This document shows, one piece after another, positions 1 to 7,377 of a stretch of DNA of 42,055 nucleotides. The notes beneath the pieces were generated by a model. It was given only the letters and a program-made list of their open reading frames with translations, made no database searches and had not been told where the DNA came from. The stretch lies in NCBI GenBank assembly GCA_903930455.1, contig CAIYYT010000080.1, positions 1-42,055 on the forward strand, read 5' to 3'. This DNA is from an uncultured bacterium (GTDB lineage Bacteria > Zixibacteria > MSB-5A5 > CAIYYT01). The translations under genes were made by a program, and so were the position numbers. How positions within the stretch are numbered: position 1 is the stretch's first letter; every line of letters starts with the position of its first letter.

Positions 1-2
1 GT

Positions 3-263
3 GTCAGCGCCAGCCGCGATGCTCAGGGTGGTTCTGATTCAACACGAGTCCGGTTGGAAATCAAGGGAGACTCCAGTGTCGGCTTCAATATGATGGCATT
101 CCAAATCGATTCAACCATGACCGATGCCGAGGCCAAGGCCGTCGTTGAGGCCAAGCTGGCAGCGCAGGGCATGACCAATGCTCATGTCGTCGTGACCATG
201 GATGCACAAGGCAAGCGAAAGATCGAAATCAATGGCAACTGTACAGAACCCTGTACCCACTGA
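3..263 (+). CDS. C-terminal fragment of an unidentified protein (5' end outside window)
   Basis: The frame is open from the left edge to a TGA at 261-263, giving at least 86 residues, so this is most likely the 3' end of a longer gene. A TTG at 54 could serve as a start but has no convincing ribosome binding site. The visible part has an Ala/Glu/Lys-rich helix (around MTDAEAKAVVEAKLAAQG) followed by a strand-like stretch and a short tail with two cysteines (NCTEPCTH). I recognise no family. It ends just before a hairpin with a T-rich tail (357-388) and is followed by the phospholipid operon, so it is probably a separate transcription unit. Confidence 0.5.
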   Translation, partial: VSASRDAQGGSDSTRVRLEIKGDSSVGFNMMAFQIDSTMTDAEAKAVVEAKLAAQGMTNAHVVVTMDAQGKRKIEINGNCTEPCTH

Positions 264-356
264 TGCCGAAGACAAGCGTCGGGTCACAGCACTGAGATAG
301 AATTCTCGATTGCGACCGTGAGTTGTCGCAGACATAATCCTAAATTGCAGACCCAG

Positions 357-388
357 TCGGGCATTCATGAGAGTGCCCGATTAATATT
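357..388 (+). terminator. Candidate rho-independent terminator
   Basis: A 7-bp perfect stem (TCGGGCA at 357-363, TGCCCGA at 374-380) closes a 10-nt loop and is followed by the T/A-rich run TTAATATTT. It lies about 100 nt after the partial upstream gene and before pgsA, consistent with ending the upstream transcript. The long loop and interrupted T-run keep confidence moderate. Confidence 0.45.
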
Positions 389-476
389 TCCCCTTAACAT
401 TCCGAGGTACTCCCCGACGTTTAGAGGTTGACCCTGCGAAGCTCAAGTGGTACATTCCCCCAATCGCGGGAGGAAC

Positions 477-1064
477 TTGAATCTACCTAACGCCCTGACA
501 CTCTTAAGGATTGCCCTTTCACCTATCTTTATGGGGCTGTTCATCATCGACAATCTCTGGACCCGGTTCTGGGCCATGGTGATCTTCATTATCGCGGCGT
601 TGACCGATCTCTATGATGGCTACTATGCCCGCAAGTATGGCATTACCACCAGCTTCGGCAAATTCGTCGACCCGCTGGCAGATAAGATTCTGGTATCAGT
701 AGCTTTCGCCTCTTTCGTGACGCTCGGCTATGTAGCCATGTGGATGGTGCTCGCAATCATCATTCGCGAGTTTTTAATTACGGGGTTACGTTCGCTGGCA
801 GCTTACAAGGGGGTCGTTATCGTGCCAACACGTTGGGCCAAGGTCAAGACGTTTATGCAGATGACCGCCATCGCTGTAATTCTCCTGTTGATCAATCTCA
901 AAACCTTCTCCAAACCGATCGGCATCGAGATGCCGTGGCTTGCATCAGCGCAAACCGCTGAGTTTATCAAATGGATGATGCTGGTGACCGTCATGGTGAC
1001 GTGGGGTACTGGCATTGACTATCTGGTCAAGAGTTATTATCTTCTCAAAAACGCATTGAAGTGA
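477..1064 (+). CDS. pgsA: CDP-diacylglycerol--glycerol-3-phosphate 3-phosphatidyltransferase
   Basis: This integral membrane enzyme transfers the phosphatidyl group from CDP-diacylglycerol to sn-glycerol-3-phosphate, giving phosphatidylglycerophosphate. The CDP-alcohol phosphatidyltransferase signature D-G-x2-A-R-x8-G-x3-D-x3-D is complete: D47, G48, A51, R52, G61, D65, D69. Several hydrophobic segments follow, as expected for the family. I chose TTG at 477 because GGGAGG lies just upstream (spacing is short) and the protein then begins MNLPNALTLLRI, the usual family N-terminus. A GTG at 447 would add 10 residues (205 aa instead of 195). The stop overlaps the pgpA start by 4 nt (GTGA), indicating translational coupling with the next enzyme of the same pathway. 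Confidence 0.93.
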   Translation: MNLPNALTLLRIALSPIFMGLFIIDNLWTRFWAMVIFIIAALTDLYDGYYARKYGITTSFGKFVDPLADKILVSVAFASFVTLGYVAMWMVLAIIIREFLITGLRSLAAYKGVVIVPTRWAKVKTFMQMTAIAVILLLINLKTFSKPIGIEMPWLASAQTAEFIKWMMLVTVMVTWGTGIDYLVKSYYLLKNALK

Positions 1065-1525
1065 CGCCTTTGAAAAAAACACTGATCAAAACTCTCGCAA
1101 CCGGCTTCGGCTTTGGATTGTCGCCGCTAATTCCCGGCACCACCGGCACGATTCCCGGCGTGATTATCGCCTGGTTTCTTTTTCCATACGGCTGGTGGCT
1201 GGCTGTAGCCATGACGTTGGCTGCGCTGGCTGGTGGAGTCTGGCTGGCTGGTGAAGCCGAAAACTACTATGGCCATGACGGCAAACCAATCGTCATCGAC
1301 GAGATTGCTTGCATCATGTTGTCATATCTCTGGGTGCCACATCAGGTCAATTACTATGTCATCGGCTTTGTGCTGTTCCGCTTGCTCGATATCTGGAAAC
1401 CATATCCGGCGCGCCAGTGGGAGAGTCTGCCGCGTGGTTGGGGTGTGATGGGGGACGATTTCGCTATTGGTGTCTACACCAATGTCTTCCTGCAAATGCT
1501 GGTGCTGTTCAGGATTGGGATGTGA
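1061..1525 (+). CDS. pgpA: Phosphatidylglycerophosphatase A
   Basis: This enzyme dephosphorylates phosphatidylglycerophosphate to phosphatidylglycerol, the step after PgsA. The 154-residue length fits the PgpA family. Visible family marks are the glycine/proline-rich N-terminal segment (GFGFGLSPLIPGTTGT), an acidic VIDEIACIM segment in the middle, a KPYPARQWE stretch and a terminal GDDFAIG motif; the conserved acidic residues probably bind Mg2+. Three or four hydrophobic segments indicate an inner-membrane protein. It starts with GTG overlapping the pgsA stop, and its own stop overlaps the cinA GTG start in the same way, so the three genes form one translationally coupled unit. Confidence 0.9.
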   Translation: MTPLKKTLIKTLATGFGFGLSPLIPGTTGTIPGVIIAWFLFPYGWWLAVAMTLAALAGGVWLAGEAENYYGHDGKPIVIDEIACIMLSYLWVPHQVNYYVIGFVLFRLLDIWKPYPARQWESLPRGWGVMGDDFAIGVYTNVFLQMLVLFRIGM

Positions 1526-2760
1526 ACGCAGAAATCATTACCATCGGCGAAGAGATCATCTCCGGCCATACGCTCGACACCAATTCGGCCTATATCGCCA
1601 GCAAGCTGTCGGAGATCGGCATTGCGGTGCGGTATCGAGTCTCGGTCGGTGATCGTGTGGAGGACATCGAGGAAGCCATACTCGCGGCATGGAATCGCTC
1701 GGCGGTGACTATCGCCACCGGCGGACTGGGACCCACTACAGATGACATCACAAAGAAAGCGATCTGTAATGCCTTTGATCGCAAGCTGGTATTCCATGAT
1801 GATCTGCTGAAGCTCCTGGAAAACCGCTTCCGTAATTTGAATCGCAAATTGCCCGCCATGGCACAAAATCAGGCGCTTCAACCGCAAGGCGCCGAGTTGC
1901 TGGACAATCCGATTGGCTCGGCTCTGGGAATTCTCTTTCAGGAAGACGAACGCTGTTTCATCTCACTTCCGGGTGTGCCATCCGAGATGGAAGCAATCAT
2001 CGACCAGTCGGTGCTCCCGCTTCTGCTCAAGCGAGAGGGACGCAAGCACATTGAGATTCGTCGGATCCGCACGACCGGTATCACTGAGTCGGAGTTGGCA
2101 CAGGCCATTGCCGATCTGGAGCCGATTCGAGAGAACATGTGGCTGGCGTATTTGCCTGGCCATCAGGGCACCGATCTGCGTGTGGTGTGTCGGTCCGAAA
2201 ACGAAGCGGAAGCCAAAGCCGAGGTGGACAAACTGTCTGAGGCCATTGTCGGACGTGTGGGGGAGTTCATTTACACGATCGGTGATCAGACCATTTCCGA
2301 GGTCGTGGGATCGTTGCTCAAGAATGGTGGCAAGACTATTGCCACGGCAGAATCGTGCACGGGTGGTCTGATGGCCAAGTATTTGACTGACGTGCCGGGG
2401 AGTTCAGAATACTATCGCGGATCGGTCGTTGCCTATTCGAACGAGATCAAGCAAAGTGTGCTCAAAGTGCCACCGGAAATGTTAGAGCAATACGGTGCGG
2501 TCAGCGCACAGGTTGCTGAGGCGATGGCGACCGGTGTACGGAGCCTGATAGGGGCAGACTTTGGCTTGTCATCGACCGGTATCGCCGGTCCGGATGGCGG
2601 GACACCTGAGAAGCCAGTGGGGTTAGTATATATCGGTTGCGCACAGGCAAGTGGTGTTGTGTCGAAGAAGGTTAACCTCTTTGGGACGCGACACCGTGTC
2701 CGGGAGCGTAGCGCGACTATGGCACTGGATATACTTCGCAAAATCATGATAGGCAGGTAA
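1522..2760 (+). CDS. cinA: CinA family protein (competence/damage-inducible; NMN deamidase-type C-terminus)
   Basis: The protein has two domains. Residues 1-170 form a MoCF-biosynthesis-like (COG1058) domain, with IITIGEEIISGHTLDTNS and ATGGLGPTTDDIT. Residues about 255-410 form a PncC-like domain with ATAESCTGG and STGIAGPDGGTPEKPVG; in characterised relatives this domain hydrolyses nicotinamide mononucleotide in NAD salvage. The length of 412 aa is normal. The start is GTG at 1522, overlapping the pgpA stop; an open frame extends back to 1309, but that stretch is the out-of-frame reading of pgpA. The cinA-thpR-recA order is common in bacteria and supports the call. No truncation is seen. 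Confidence 0.93.
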   Translation: MNAEIITIGEEIISGHTLDTNSAYIASKLSEIGIAVRYRVSVGDRVEDIEEAILAAWNRSAVTIATGGLGPTTDDITKKAICNAFDRKLVFHDDLLKLLENRFRNLNRKLPAMAQNQALQPQGAELLDNPIGSALGILFQEDERCFISLPGVPSEMEAIIDQSVLPLLLKREGRKHIEIRRIRTTGITESELAQAIADLEPIRENMWLAYLPGHQGTDLRVVCRSENEAEAKAEVDKLSEAIVGRVGEFIYTIGDQTISEVVGSLLKNGGKTIATAESCTGGLMAKYLTDVPGSSEYYRGSVVAYSNEIKQSVLKVPPEMLEQYGAVSAQVAEAMATGVRSLIGADFGLSSTGIAGPDGGTPEKPVGLVYIGCAQASGVVSKKVNLFGTRHRVRERSATMALDILRKIMIGR

Positions 2761-2762
2761 CA

Positions 2763-3314
2763 ATGCGACTTTTTGTAGCAGTCAAGATTTCGGATGCGGT
2801 TCGCTCGGAACTGACGGAATTCGTCGATCAGTTCTTGCAGTTCCCCGGCAAGGTCAAATGGGTCGAACCGCAGAATATACATCTGACCCTGAAGTTCCTT
2901 GGCGAAACTGACTCCAAACTGCTCGATAAAGTCAAATCGGCGACAGTAGCGGCGGCAAAGGGGCTCGGCGCATTTGACATTACACTCTCCGGTTGCGGAG
3001 CGTTTCCCAATCTCAGGGCGCCAAAGGTATTCTGGGTCGGCATTGTCGACGATAAAATGCGATTGCGTACTTTGGCACAGCAAATTGATTCCAATATGGT
3101 CGAACTCGGGTATGAGCGGGAAAGCCGCCCGTTTTCGCCGCATCTGACACTGGGGAGGGTGAAAGAGCCAGAGAAGTTGGAGTTGATCAAGGACGTTTTC
3201 GGCAAAGCCAAGTTTCCGCCGCAGATACTTGCGGTCAAGGCGATCTATTTGATCGAATCACGTTTGCGCCCCAGCGGACCGGTGTACACCGACGTGGCGG
3301 AGTTCCCGCTGTAG
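2763..3314 (+). CDS. thpR: RNA 2',3'-cyclic phosphodiesterase (2H phosphoesterase, LigT family)
   Basis: This is a 2H-superfamily enzyme that opens 2',3'-cyclic phosphates on RNA ends; archaeal and bacterial members also show 2'-5' ligase activity. Both catalytic HxTx motifs are present: H40-L-T42 in NIHLTLKFLG and H127-L-T129 in PHLTLGRVK. The 183-residue length matches the family. The ATG at 2763 is two bases after the cinA stop, and an AGGCAG sequence in the end of cinA can act as ribosome binding site, so it is co-transcribed with cinA. The physiological substrate is not evident from the context. Confidence 0.92.
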   Translation: MRLFVAVKISDAVRSELTEFVDQFLQFPGKVKWVEPQNIHLTLKFLGETDSKLLDKVKSATVAAAKGLGAFDITLSGCGAFPNLRAPKVFWVGIVDDKMRLRTLAQQIDSNMVELGYERESRPFSPHLTLGRVKEPEKLELIKDVFGKAKFPPQILAVKAIYLIESRLRPSGPVYTDVAEFPL

Positions 3315-3336
3315 TGCATCGTCAGCGAATGTTGGC

Positions 3337-3362
3337 GCCGTCAGGAATCCTTTCCTGACGGC
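3337..3362. repeat. 11-bp perfect hairpin after thpR
   Basis: Arms 3337-3347 and 3352-3362 pair perfectly around a TCCT loop. No T-tract follows on either strand, so a rho-independent terminator is unlikely without help. It could be an mRNA 3'-end stabiliser for the pgsA-thpR transcript or an interspersed palindrome. Confidence 0.5.
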
Positions 3363-3412
3363 TCAATGAAAACCGGTGGGGAGTGACCCGGTCGCTCAGG
3401 GGAGAGCAGAAA

Positions 3413-3486
3413 GTCGCGGCTAAAGCCGCTCCTACAACGTGTACAAACACGACTGCAGGTTTTGTAGGAGCGACTTTAGTCGCGAC
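3413..3486. repeat. REP-like paired palindrome in the recA leader
   Basis: Two 24-nt arms (3413-3436 and 3463-3486) are inverted copies with only two mismatches. Each arm also contains its own small hairpin (GCGGCT/AGCCGC and GCGACT/AGTCGC), and the two differences are compensatory, so each small stem stays paired. Arm tips carry the GTAGGAGCG core well known from gammaproteobacterial REP elements. The pair ends about 70 nt before the recA start. No RAYT (REP-associated) transposase gene is visible in the window. Confidence 0.75.
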
Positions 3487-3554
3487 CGGCAAATGAAGAA
3501 TGCGTCGCGACGTTAAGAAGAAAACAACAAAACACGAATGTGAGGTAACCATAC

Positions 3555-4607
3555 ATGGCACAGACTGATGGCAAACAGAAGGCATTGGATGCGGCGTTGT
3601 CGCAGATTGAAAAACAATTTGGCAAGGGTTCGATTATGCGGCTGGGAGCATTCGACACCGGCGAACGGATTCCGGTCATCTCCACCGGCTCGATAGCGCT
3701 TGATATCGCGCTCGGCACCGGTGGCGTGCCGCGTGGACGCGTGGTTGAATTATTCGGGCCCGAATCCTCCGGCAAAACCACGCTGGCGCTGCATATCATC
3801 GCCGAGGCGCAGAAAGCCGGCGGCATTGCGGCGTTTATCGATGCCGAGCATGCACTGGATGCTTCCTATGCCCGCGCGCTGGGGGTTGATATCGACAACC
3901 TGCTCTTGAGCCAGCCCGATACCGGCGAGCAGGCGCTGGAAATTACCGAAACGCTCGTTCGTTCCGGCGCGATTGACTGCATAGTGATCGACTCGGTGGC
4001 GGCGCTCGTTCCCCGTGCGGAAATCGACGGCGAAATGGGTGATCAGCACATGGGGTTGCAGGCGCGGTTGATGTCGCAGGCGTTGCGCAAACTGACCGGT
4101 AGCGTCTCCAAATCGAGGACCACGGTCATTTTCATCAATCAGATTCGCATGAAAATCGGCGTGATGTTCGGCAACCCGGAAACCACCACCGGCGGCAACG
4201 CGCTGAAATTCTATTCCTCGGTGCGGTTGGACATCCGCAAGGTGTCGTCGCTGAAAGAAGGCGATGATATGATCGGCAACCGCGTGCGCGTCAGAGTCGT
4301 CAAGAACAAGGTCGCGCCGCCGTTTAAGGATGCCGAGTTTGATATCCTGTTTGGCAAAGGTATCAACTACGAAGGCGAACTGCTTGACCTCGGCACCGTG
4401 CACGGCATGATCCAGAAATCGGGCACCTGGTTCTCCTACGGCGAAGAACGCATGGGTCAAGGCCGCGAAAATGCCCGCGGATTCTTGTTGAGCAACCCGG
4501 AGATCAAAGAGAAACTCAAAATCGCGATTATGGAGAAGGTGGGATTGGGCAAGGAAGAACATAAAGACGCTAAGGAAGCTAAGGAAGGGAAGAAGGAGAA
4601 GGAGTAG
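3555..4607 (+). CDS. recA: Recombinase RecA
   Basis: RecA is the ATP-dependent strand-exchange protein that also triggers SOS autocleavage of LexA-type repressors. The 350-residue protein is full length. Walker A is GPESSGKT (68-75); the [14 protein letters not shown] Walker B region, the loop around [20 protein letters not shown] (L2) and the [15 protein letters not shown] strand are all present. The C-terminus is a charged Lys/Glu tail, as in many bacteria. The ATG start follows TGAGGTAAC at a good distance. No intein interrupts it. I looked for a LexA box in the leader and found neither a CTGT-N8-ACAG nor a Bacillus-type site, so SOS control is not shown by the sequence. Confidence 0.98.
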   Translation: MAQTDGKQKALDAALSQIEKQFGKGSIMRLGAFDTGERIPVISTGSIALDIALGTGGVPRGRVVELFGPESSGKTTLALHIIAEAQKAGGIAAFIDAEHALDASYARALGVDIDNLLLSQPDTGEQALEITETLVRSGAIDCIVIDSVAALVPRAEIDGEMGDQHMGLQARLMSQALRKLTGSVSKSRTTVIFINQIRMKIGVMFGNPETTTGGNALKFYSSVRLDIRKVSSLKEGDDMIGNRVRVRVVKNKVAPPFKDAEFDILFGKGINYEGELLDLGTVHGMIQKSGTWFSYGEERMGQGRENARGFLLSNPEIKEKLKIAIMEKVGLGKEEHKDAKEAKEGKKEKE

Positions 4608-4615
4608 CTGAGCAT

Positions 4616-4638
4616 GTCGAAACCCTTGCGGTTTCGAC
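4616..4638. repeat. GTCGAAACC palindrome after recA
   Basis: Perfect 9-bp arms (GTCGAAACC 4616-4624; GGTTTCGAC 4630-4638) enclose a 5-nt loop. It sits 9 nt after the recA stop. It may act as a weak terminator, but no T-tract follows. The same GTCGAAACC core returns in a larger inverted repeat at 6007-6066. Confidence 0.6.
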
Positions 4639-4769
4639 GAATGGAATCGACAGGGCGAGCTACTCTACCTACTTGACTGATGCGTGTGAGTTATGGAGCG
4701 GAAGCAGGTGCATGGCCGGGTTAACTATATGCAGCTGGCGCAAACCGAAAACAAGATCGGAGACGCAGC

Positions 4770-5285
4770 ATGATAAATTTGGGCATAGAACTCTGTGACG
4801 ACGGGATACGTGGAACCAGTCTTTCTCTTGAGCAAGTCGTTTCAAAAGAACTCATGGCACGGCTTAAATTCAGAAAGCTCGGTCTTTGGCATCGCCTATT
4901 CATGCGGGCATGCCGAATAACACTTCCAGGCTCGAGAATCTATCACAAAGGTAACTGCGACTTTGAGTTCTTCAATGGAAGATGTGCAAGGTGTGCAATC
5001 TTCCCCACTCTGGATGATCCAATGCCAGGTCGGCGAGTTGGTACATCCCTGTATCTCTTCACGCTGTGGAATAGAGTCTATATGATTGTTGGCCAAGTCC
5101 TAACGCCAAATGAGATCAGGGCAGCTAGCATTGGCAAGGATATCAGAATGAGCTGTATAGAGCAACTTGGAATGCAGACGCATCGGGACGAACGCTTCGA
5201 CGTCTGGGAAGATGACGAAAGCACGGTTCTATTGGAGATTAGCAAGAACCTTAAGGATGTGCATATCTATTGGCGACTGAAGTAG
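4770..5285 (+). CDS. Hypothetical protein with a C-x8-C-x2-C cluster
   Basis: I do not recognise this 171-residue protein. It has no signal peptide or membrane segment. A central stretch carries C63, C72 and C75 (GNCDFEFFNGRCARCAIF), which could be a partial metal site, followed by an alternating strand-helix C-terminal half (VYMIVGQVL, VLLEISKNL, HIYWRLK). The ATG at 4770 has GGAGACG upstream. Codon use looks more AT-rich and less biased than recA, which suits an accessory gene. It stands alone with the next gene between two GTCGAAACC palindromes (4616 and 6007), in the gap between recA and recX. Confidence 0.6.
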   Translation: MINLGIELCDDGIRGTSLSLEQVVSKELMARLKFRKLGLWHRLFMRACRITLPGSRIYHKGNCDFEFFNGRCARCAIFPTLDDPMPGRRVGTSLYLFTLWNRVYMIVGQVLTPNEIRAASIGKDIRMSCIEQLGMQTHRDERFDVWEDDESTVLLEISKNLKDVHIYWRLK

Positions 5286-5345
5286 TTAATCAGAAGGAGC
5301 CCGTACGATCTGTTCTAGGATCAGGATGGAGGTAGAGCCAAGTGT

Positions 5346-5963
5346 TTGTCCCTCCCGACTATGACTATGAAGAAACGTAATAGGAAAATCGAGCCAGAAA
5401 AGACGATTGCCTACGATCCGTCTGCTCCCTTGCCGGATGATCTCGTCAAGTTGATGAACGAATACCGCTCCCTATCGGATAAGGCACAGAGAACAAAGCA
5501 TATCTACGCATGTGTTGGACTTGCGCTCTATTGGGCTCAGTGTTTCGAAGTTGAAATGCAGCTATCACTCATATTCCGCAGGAAAGCAGAAGGCGAGCTT
5601 TCCTCAGGTAAAGAACATGATGACTTCAACCAACAACTGTCTGACATGACCCAGGGCAAGCTCATCCGACATTTCGAGGAGTTTGTTGAACTGGACGATT
5701 GCGGTAGGGATTTGTTGAAGGCGGCTCTCAGAGCTCGCAATTCACTTGCGCACGGGTTCTTTGAGAGACACAGCGAGGATTTCCTGCACGCCAGCGGGCA
5801 GGAGCGAATGCTTGACGAGCTGTTGGAATGGATTAGGCTGTTCCAACTCGCTGAAGGCCTATCGCAAGTTGTGACGAATGCACAGATTCCACTTTTTGGC
5901 AAGACCCGAGAGGAAATGGAGGCGGAAGCGCAAAAGTACCTAGAGAGTAAGCTGGACTTGTGA
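5346..5963 (+). CDS. Hypothetical protein with an R-x4-H (HEPN-like) motif
   Basis: This predicted all-helical, soluble protein has about 205 residues and no family I can name with certainty. The segment ALRARNSLAHGFFERH contains R131-x4-H136, the arrangement seen in HEPN nucleases and related helical proteins, preceded by long helices (about 55-115). The HEPN assignment is inference. TTG at 5346 is 12 nt after GGAGGT; ATG codons at 5361 and 5367 are alternative starts and would remove only 5-7 residues. It follows the 4770-5285 gene by 60 nt in the same direction and may be co-expressed with it. It could equally be a plain DUF with a chance R-x4-H. Confidence 0.65.
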   Translation: MSLPTMTMKKRNRKIEPEKTIAYDPSAPLPDDLVKLMNEYRSLSDKAQRTKHIYACVGLALYWAQCFEVEMQLSLIFRRKAEGELSSGKEHDDFNQQLSDMTQGKLIRHFEEFVELDDCGRDLLKAALRARNSLAHGFFERHSEDFLHASGQERMLDELLEWIRLFQLAEGLSQVVTNAQIPLFGKTREEMEAEAQKYLESKLDL

Positions 5964-6006
5964 AGGTGCATCTGTCAGAGAAGAACCGATCCAACCAGGT
6001 GAGTAG

Positions 6007-6066
6007 GTCGAAACCACCGATGGGATAGCGTCTCTTTTTTCGACACGCCTCTTCGGTGGTTTCGAC
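6007..6066. repeat. 14-bp perfect inverted repeat with GTCGAAACC core
   Basis: Arms at 6007-6020 and 6053-6066 are perfect inverted copies (GTCGAAACCACCGA and its complement) around a 32-nt spacer that contains a T6 run. It lies 43 nt after the HEPN-like gene. Its outer 9 bp equal the arms of the palindrome after recA, so the two orphan genes at 4770-5963 are bracketed by related elements. It may be a terminator-like structure or an interspersed repeat family. Confidence 0.7.
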
Positions 6067-6166
6067 ACTCTTGCTGCTTCGAAGTTTGCAGACTTGAGGT
6101 CACAATCTGCAACCTCAAGTTTCGTGTGCAATGCCGCCGCTCGTCAAAACCTCAAGAGGATGCAAA

Positions 6167-6433
6167 ATGATTTACATGCTGTGTCGAAATCGCGTGGCTG
6201 ATTATCAGACATGGAGGCGAATCTTCGATTCCCATAAGGAAGCCCACTTCGAAGCTGGGCTAACTCTGGTCAACCTCTGGCAAGGTCTCGAAGATCCGAA
6301 CAACGTATTCTTTCTCTTCAAGGTTGGCAATCTGGAGAAGGCCAAGGCCTTTGTCACGGCGCCGGGAAATCCGGAAATCGCCAAAGCCGCCGGCGTGCTG
6401 GATGGCGAAATCCACTTCATTGACGGCGCCTAG
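6167..6433 (+). CDS. Small hypothetical protein, probable dimeric alpha-beta barrel fold
   Basis: The 88-residue product reads as a ferredoxin-like/ABM-type fold: strand (MIYMLCRNRV), helix (YQTWRRIFDSHKEAHFEAG), strand (TLVNLWQGLED), strand (NVFFLFKV), then helix (LEKAKAFVTA) and a short end. This resembles stress-responsive or monooxygenase-like dimeric barrels, but no catalytic residue can be named. I chose ATG 6167 because AGAGGA lies 6 nt upstream; an in-frame ATG at 6131 would add 12 residues that look non-conserved. It is a single gene between the 6007-6066 inverted repeat and the methyltransferase. Confidence 0.65.
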   Translation: MIYMLCRNRVADYQTWRRIFDSHKEAHFEAGLTLVNLWQGLEDPNNVFFLFKVGNLEKAKAFVTAPGNPEIAKAAGVLDGEIHFIDGA

Positions 6434-6550
6434 TCAGGTAGGTCACACAATTTTTCGGCGTGATCCGGGGGACAGGTAACCTCTGCGTCACGAAAAAGCT
6501 CGTCAAAAGAAGATGCCCTTCGACTGTCCAGATCGTACATTCAGAATTGC

Positions 6551-7267
6551 ATGACCGATCACAACGATCTTGAATACGCGCGCGGGACACATGCGCACCA
6601 GCGCGGCCTATTTCGGCTTTCACATCGGAGAAGATTCAACTACGCCATCGAGTTGCTGGACCTGCGGCCAGATTGCCGCGTGCTTGATTTCGGTTCGGGC
6701 GACGGCTACCTGCTGGAGTTGCTATCCGCCAAATCTCCATACGACAACTTGACAGCACTGGAGCCGCTGGGGTATCTGCAGGAGGAAATCAAAGCGCGCT
6801 TTGTTGCCAACCCGATCAGGATCATCACGTCAACAACCGACCTGCCCGATCACAGCTTTGATCGTATTGCCTGCCTTGAGGTTCTCGAGCACCTTCAGCC
6901 CGACGACGTTGCGAAAACATTGGCAGAGTTAAGACGATTAGTGACGCCCGACGGCATTGTGGTAATCAGTGTTCCTATCGAGATCGGTCCGTCGGCGTTG
7001 CTGAAATATCTGGCGGCGCGGCTGCTGACCGGTTCCGATCGTCGGCACACTTTCCGCGAAGTCCTGAAAGTGACATTTGGATTGCCGATCGCGCGTGACC
7101 GGGAAAACAAGTACATACCACATAAGGGTTTCAACTTCCGCCGGTTGAAGGAGCAGGTCGAAAGCCACTTCACCATCGAAAGAGAGTTGTTCTCGCCCAT
7201 GCCGATCTTGCGCAGCACTCTCAATGCGCAGGTGATCTGGAAGCTAAGAATCCCGGCAATACGCTAA
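6551..7267 (+). CDS. Class I SAM-dependent methyltransferase
   Basis: This is a Rossmann-fold methyltransferase of 238 residues. Motif I is VLDFGSGDGYLLELL (about 44-58), followed by TALEP (end of strand 2), a TTDLPDHSFDRIACLEVLEHL stretch around the motif II/III region, and LVTPDGIVVISVP (post-motif strand). The C-terminal part (HKGFNFRRLKEQVESHFTIER) matches the usual UbiE/type-11 layout. The substrate is not evident. The nearest forward-strand coding region is the small barrel protein upstream; the next gene is on the opposite strand, so this is probably monocistronic. Sugar or lipid methylation is possible given nearby glycosyltransferases but is only inference. Confidence 0.85.
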   Translation: MTDHNDLEYARGTHAHQRGLFRLSHRRRFNYAIELLDLRPDCRVLDFGSGDGYLLELLSAKSPYDNLTALEPLGYLQEEIKARFVANPIRIITSTTDLPDHSFDRIACLEVLEHLQPDDVAKTLAELRRLVTPDGIVVISVPIEIGPSALLKYLAARLLTGSDRRHTFREVLKVTFGLPIARDRENKYIPHKGFNFRRLKEQVESHFTIERELFSPMPILRSTLNAQVIWKLRIPAIR

Positions 7268-7377
7268 TTTGCAGCAGATCCGTCTTGGCTCTTCGAGCTG
7301 AAATTTCGATGGGTGAGAACCAACTCTGAGGTTACAAAATGCGCCCTCAAGTTAGTCTGCCGCTCAGTTCGTTATTT

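Noticed and set aside
2433-3143. 236-codon open frame antisense to cinA/thpR
   Set aside because: Shadow of two well-identified genes; composition is Arg/Ser/Ile-rich as expected of antisense frames.
3487-3554. LexA-type SOS box before recA
   Set aside because: Neither CTGT-N8-ACAG nor a GAAC-N4-GTTC type site is present in the leader.
3750-4562. 270-codon open frame antisense to recA
   Set aside because: It mirrors the codon pattern of recA, has no ribosome binding site and no recognisable domain.
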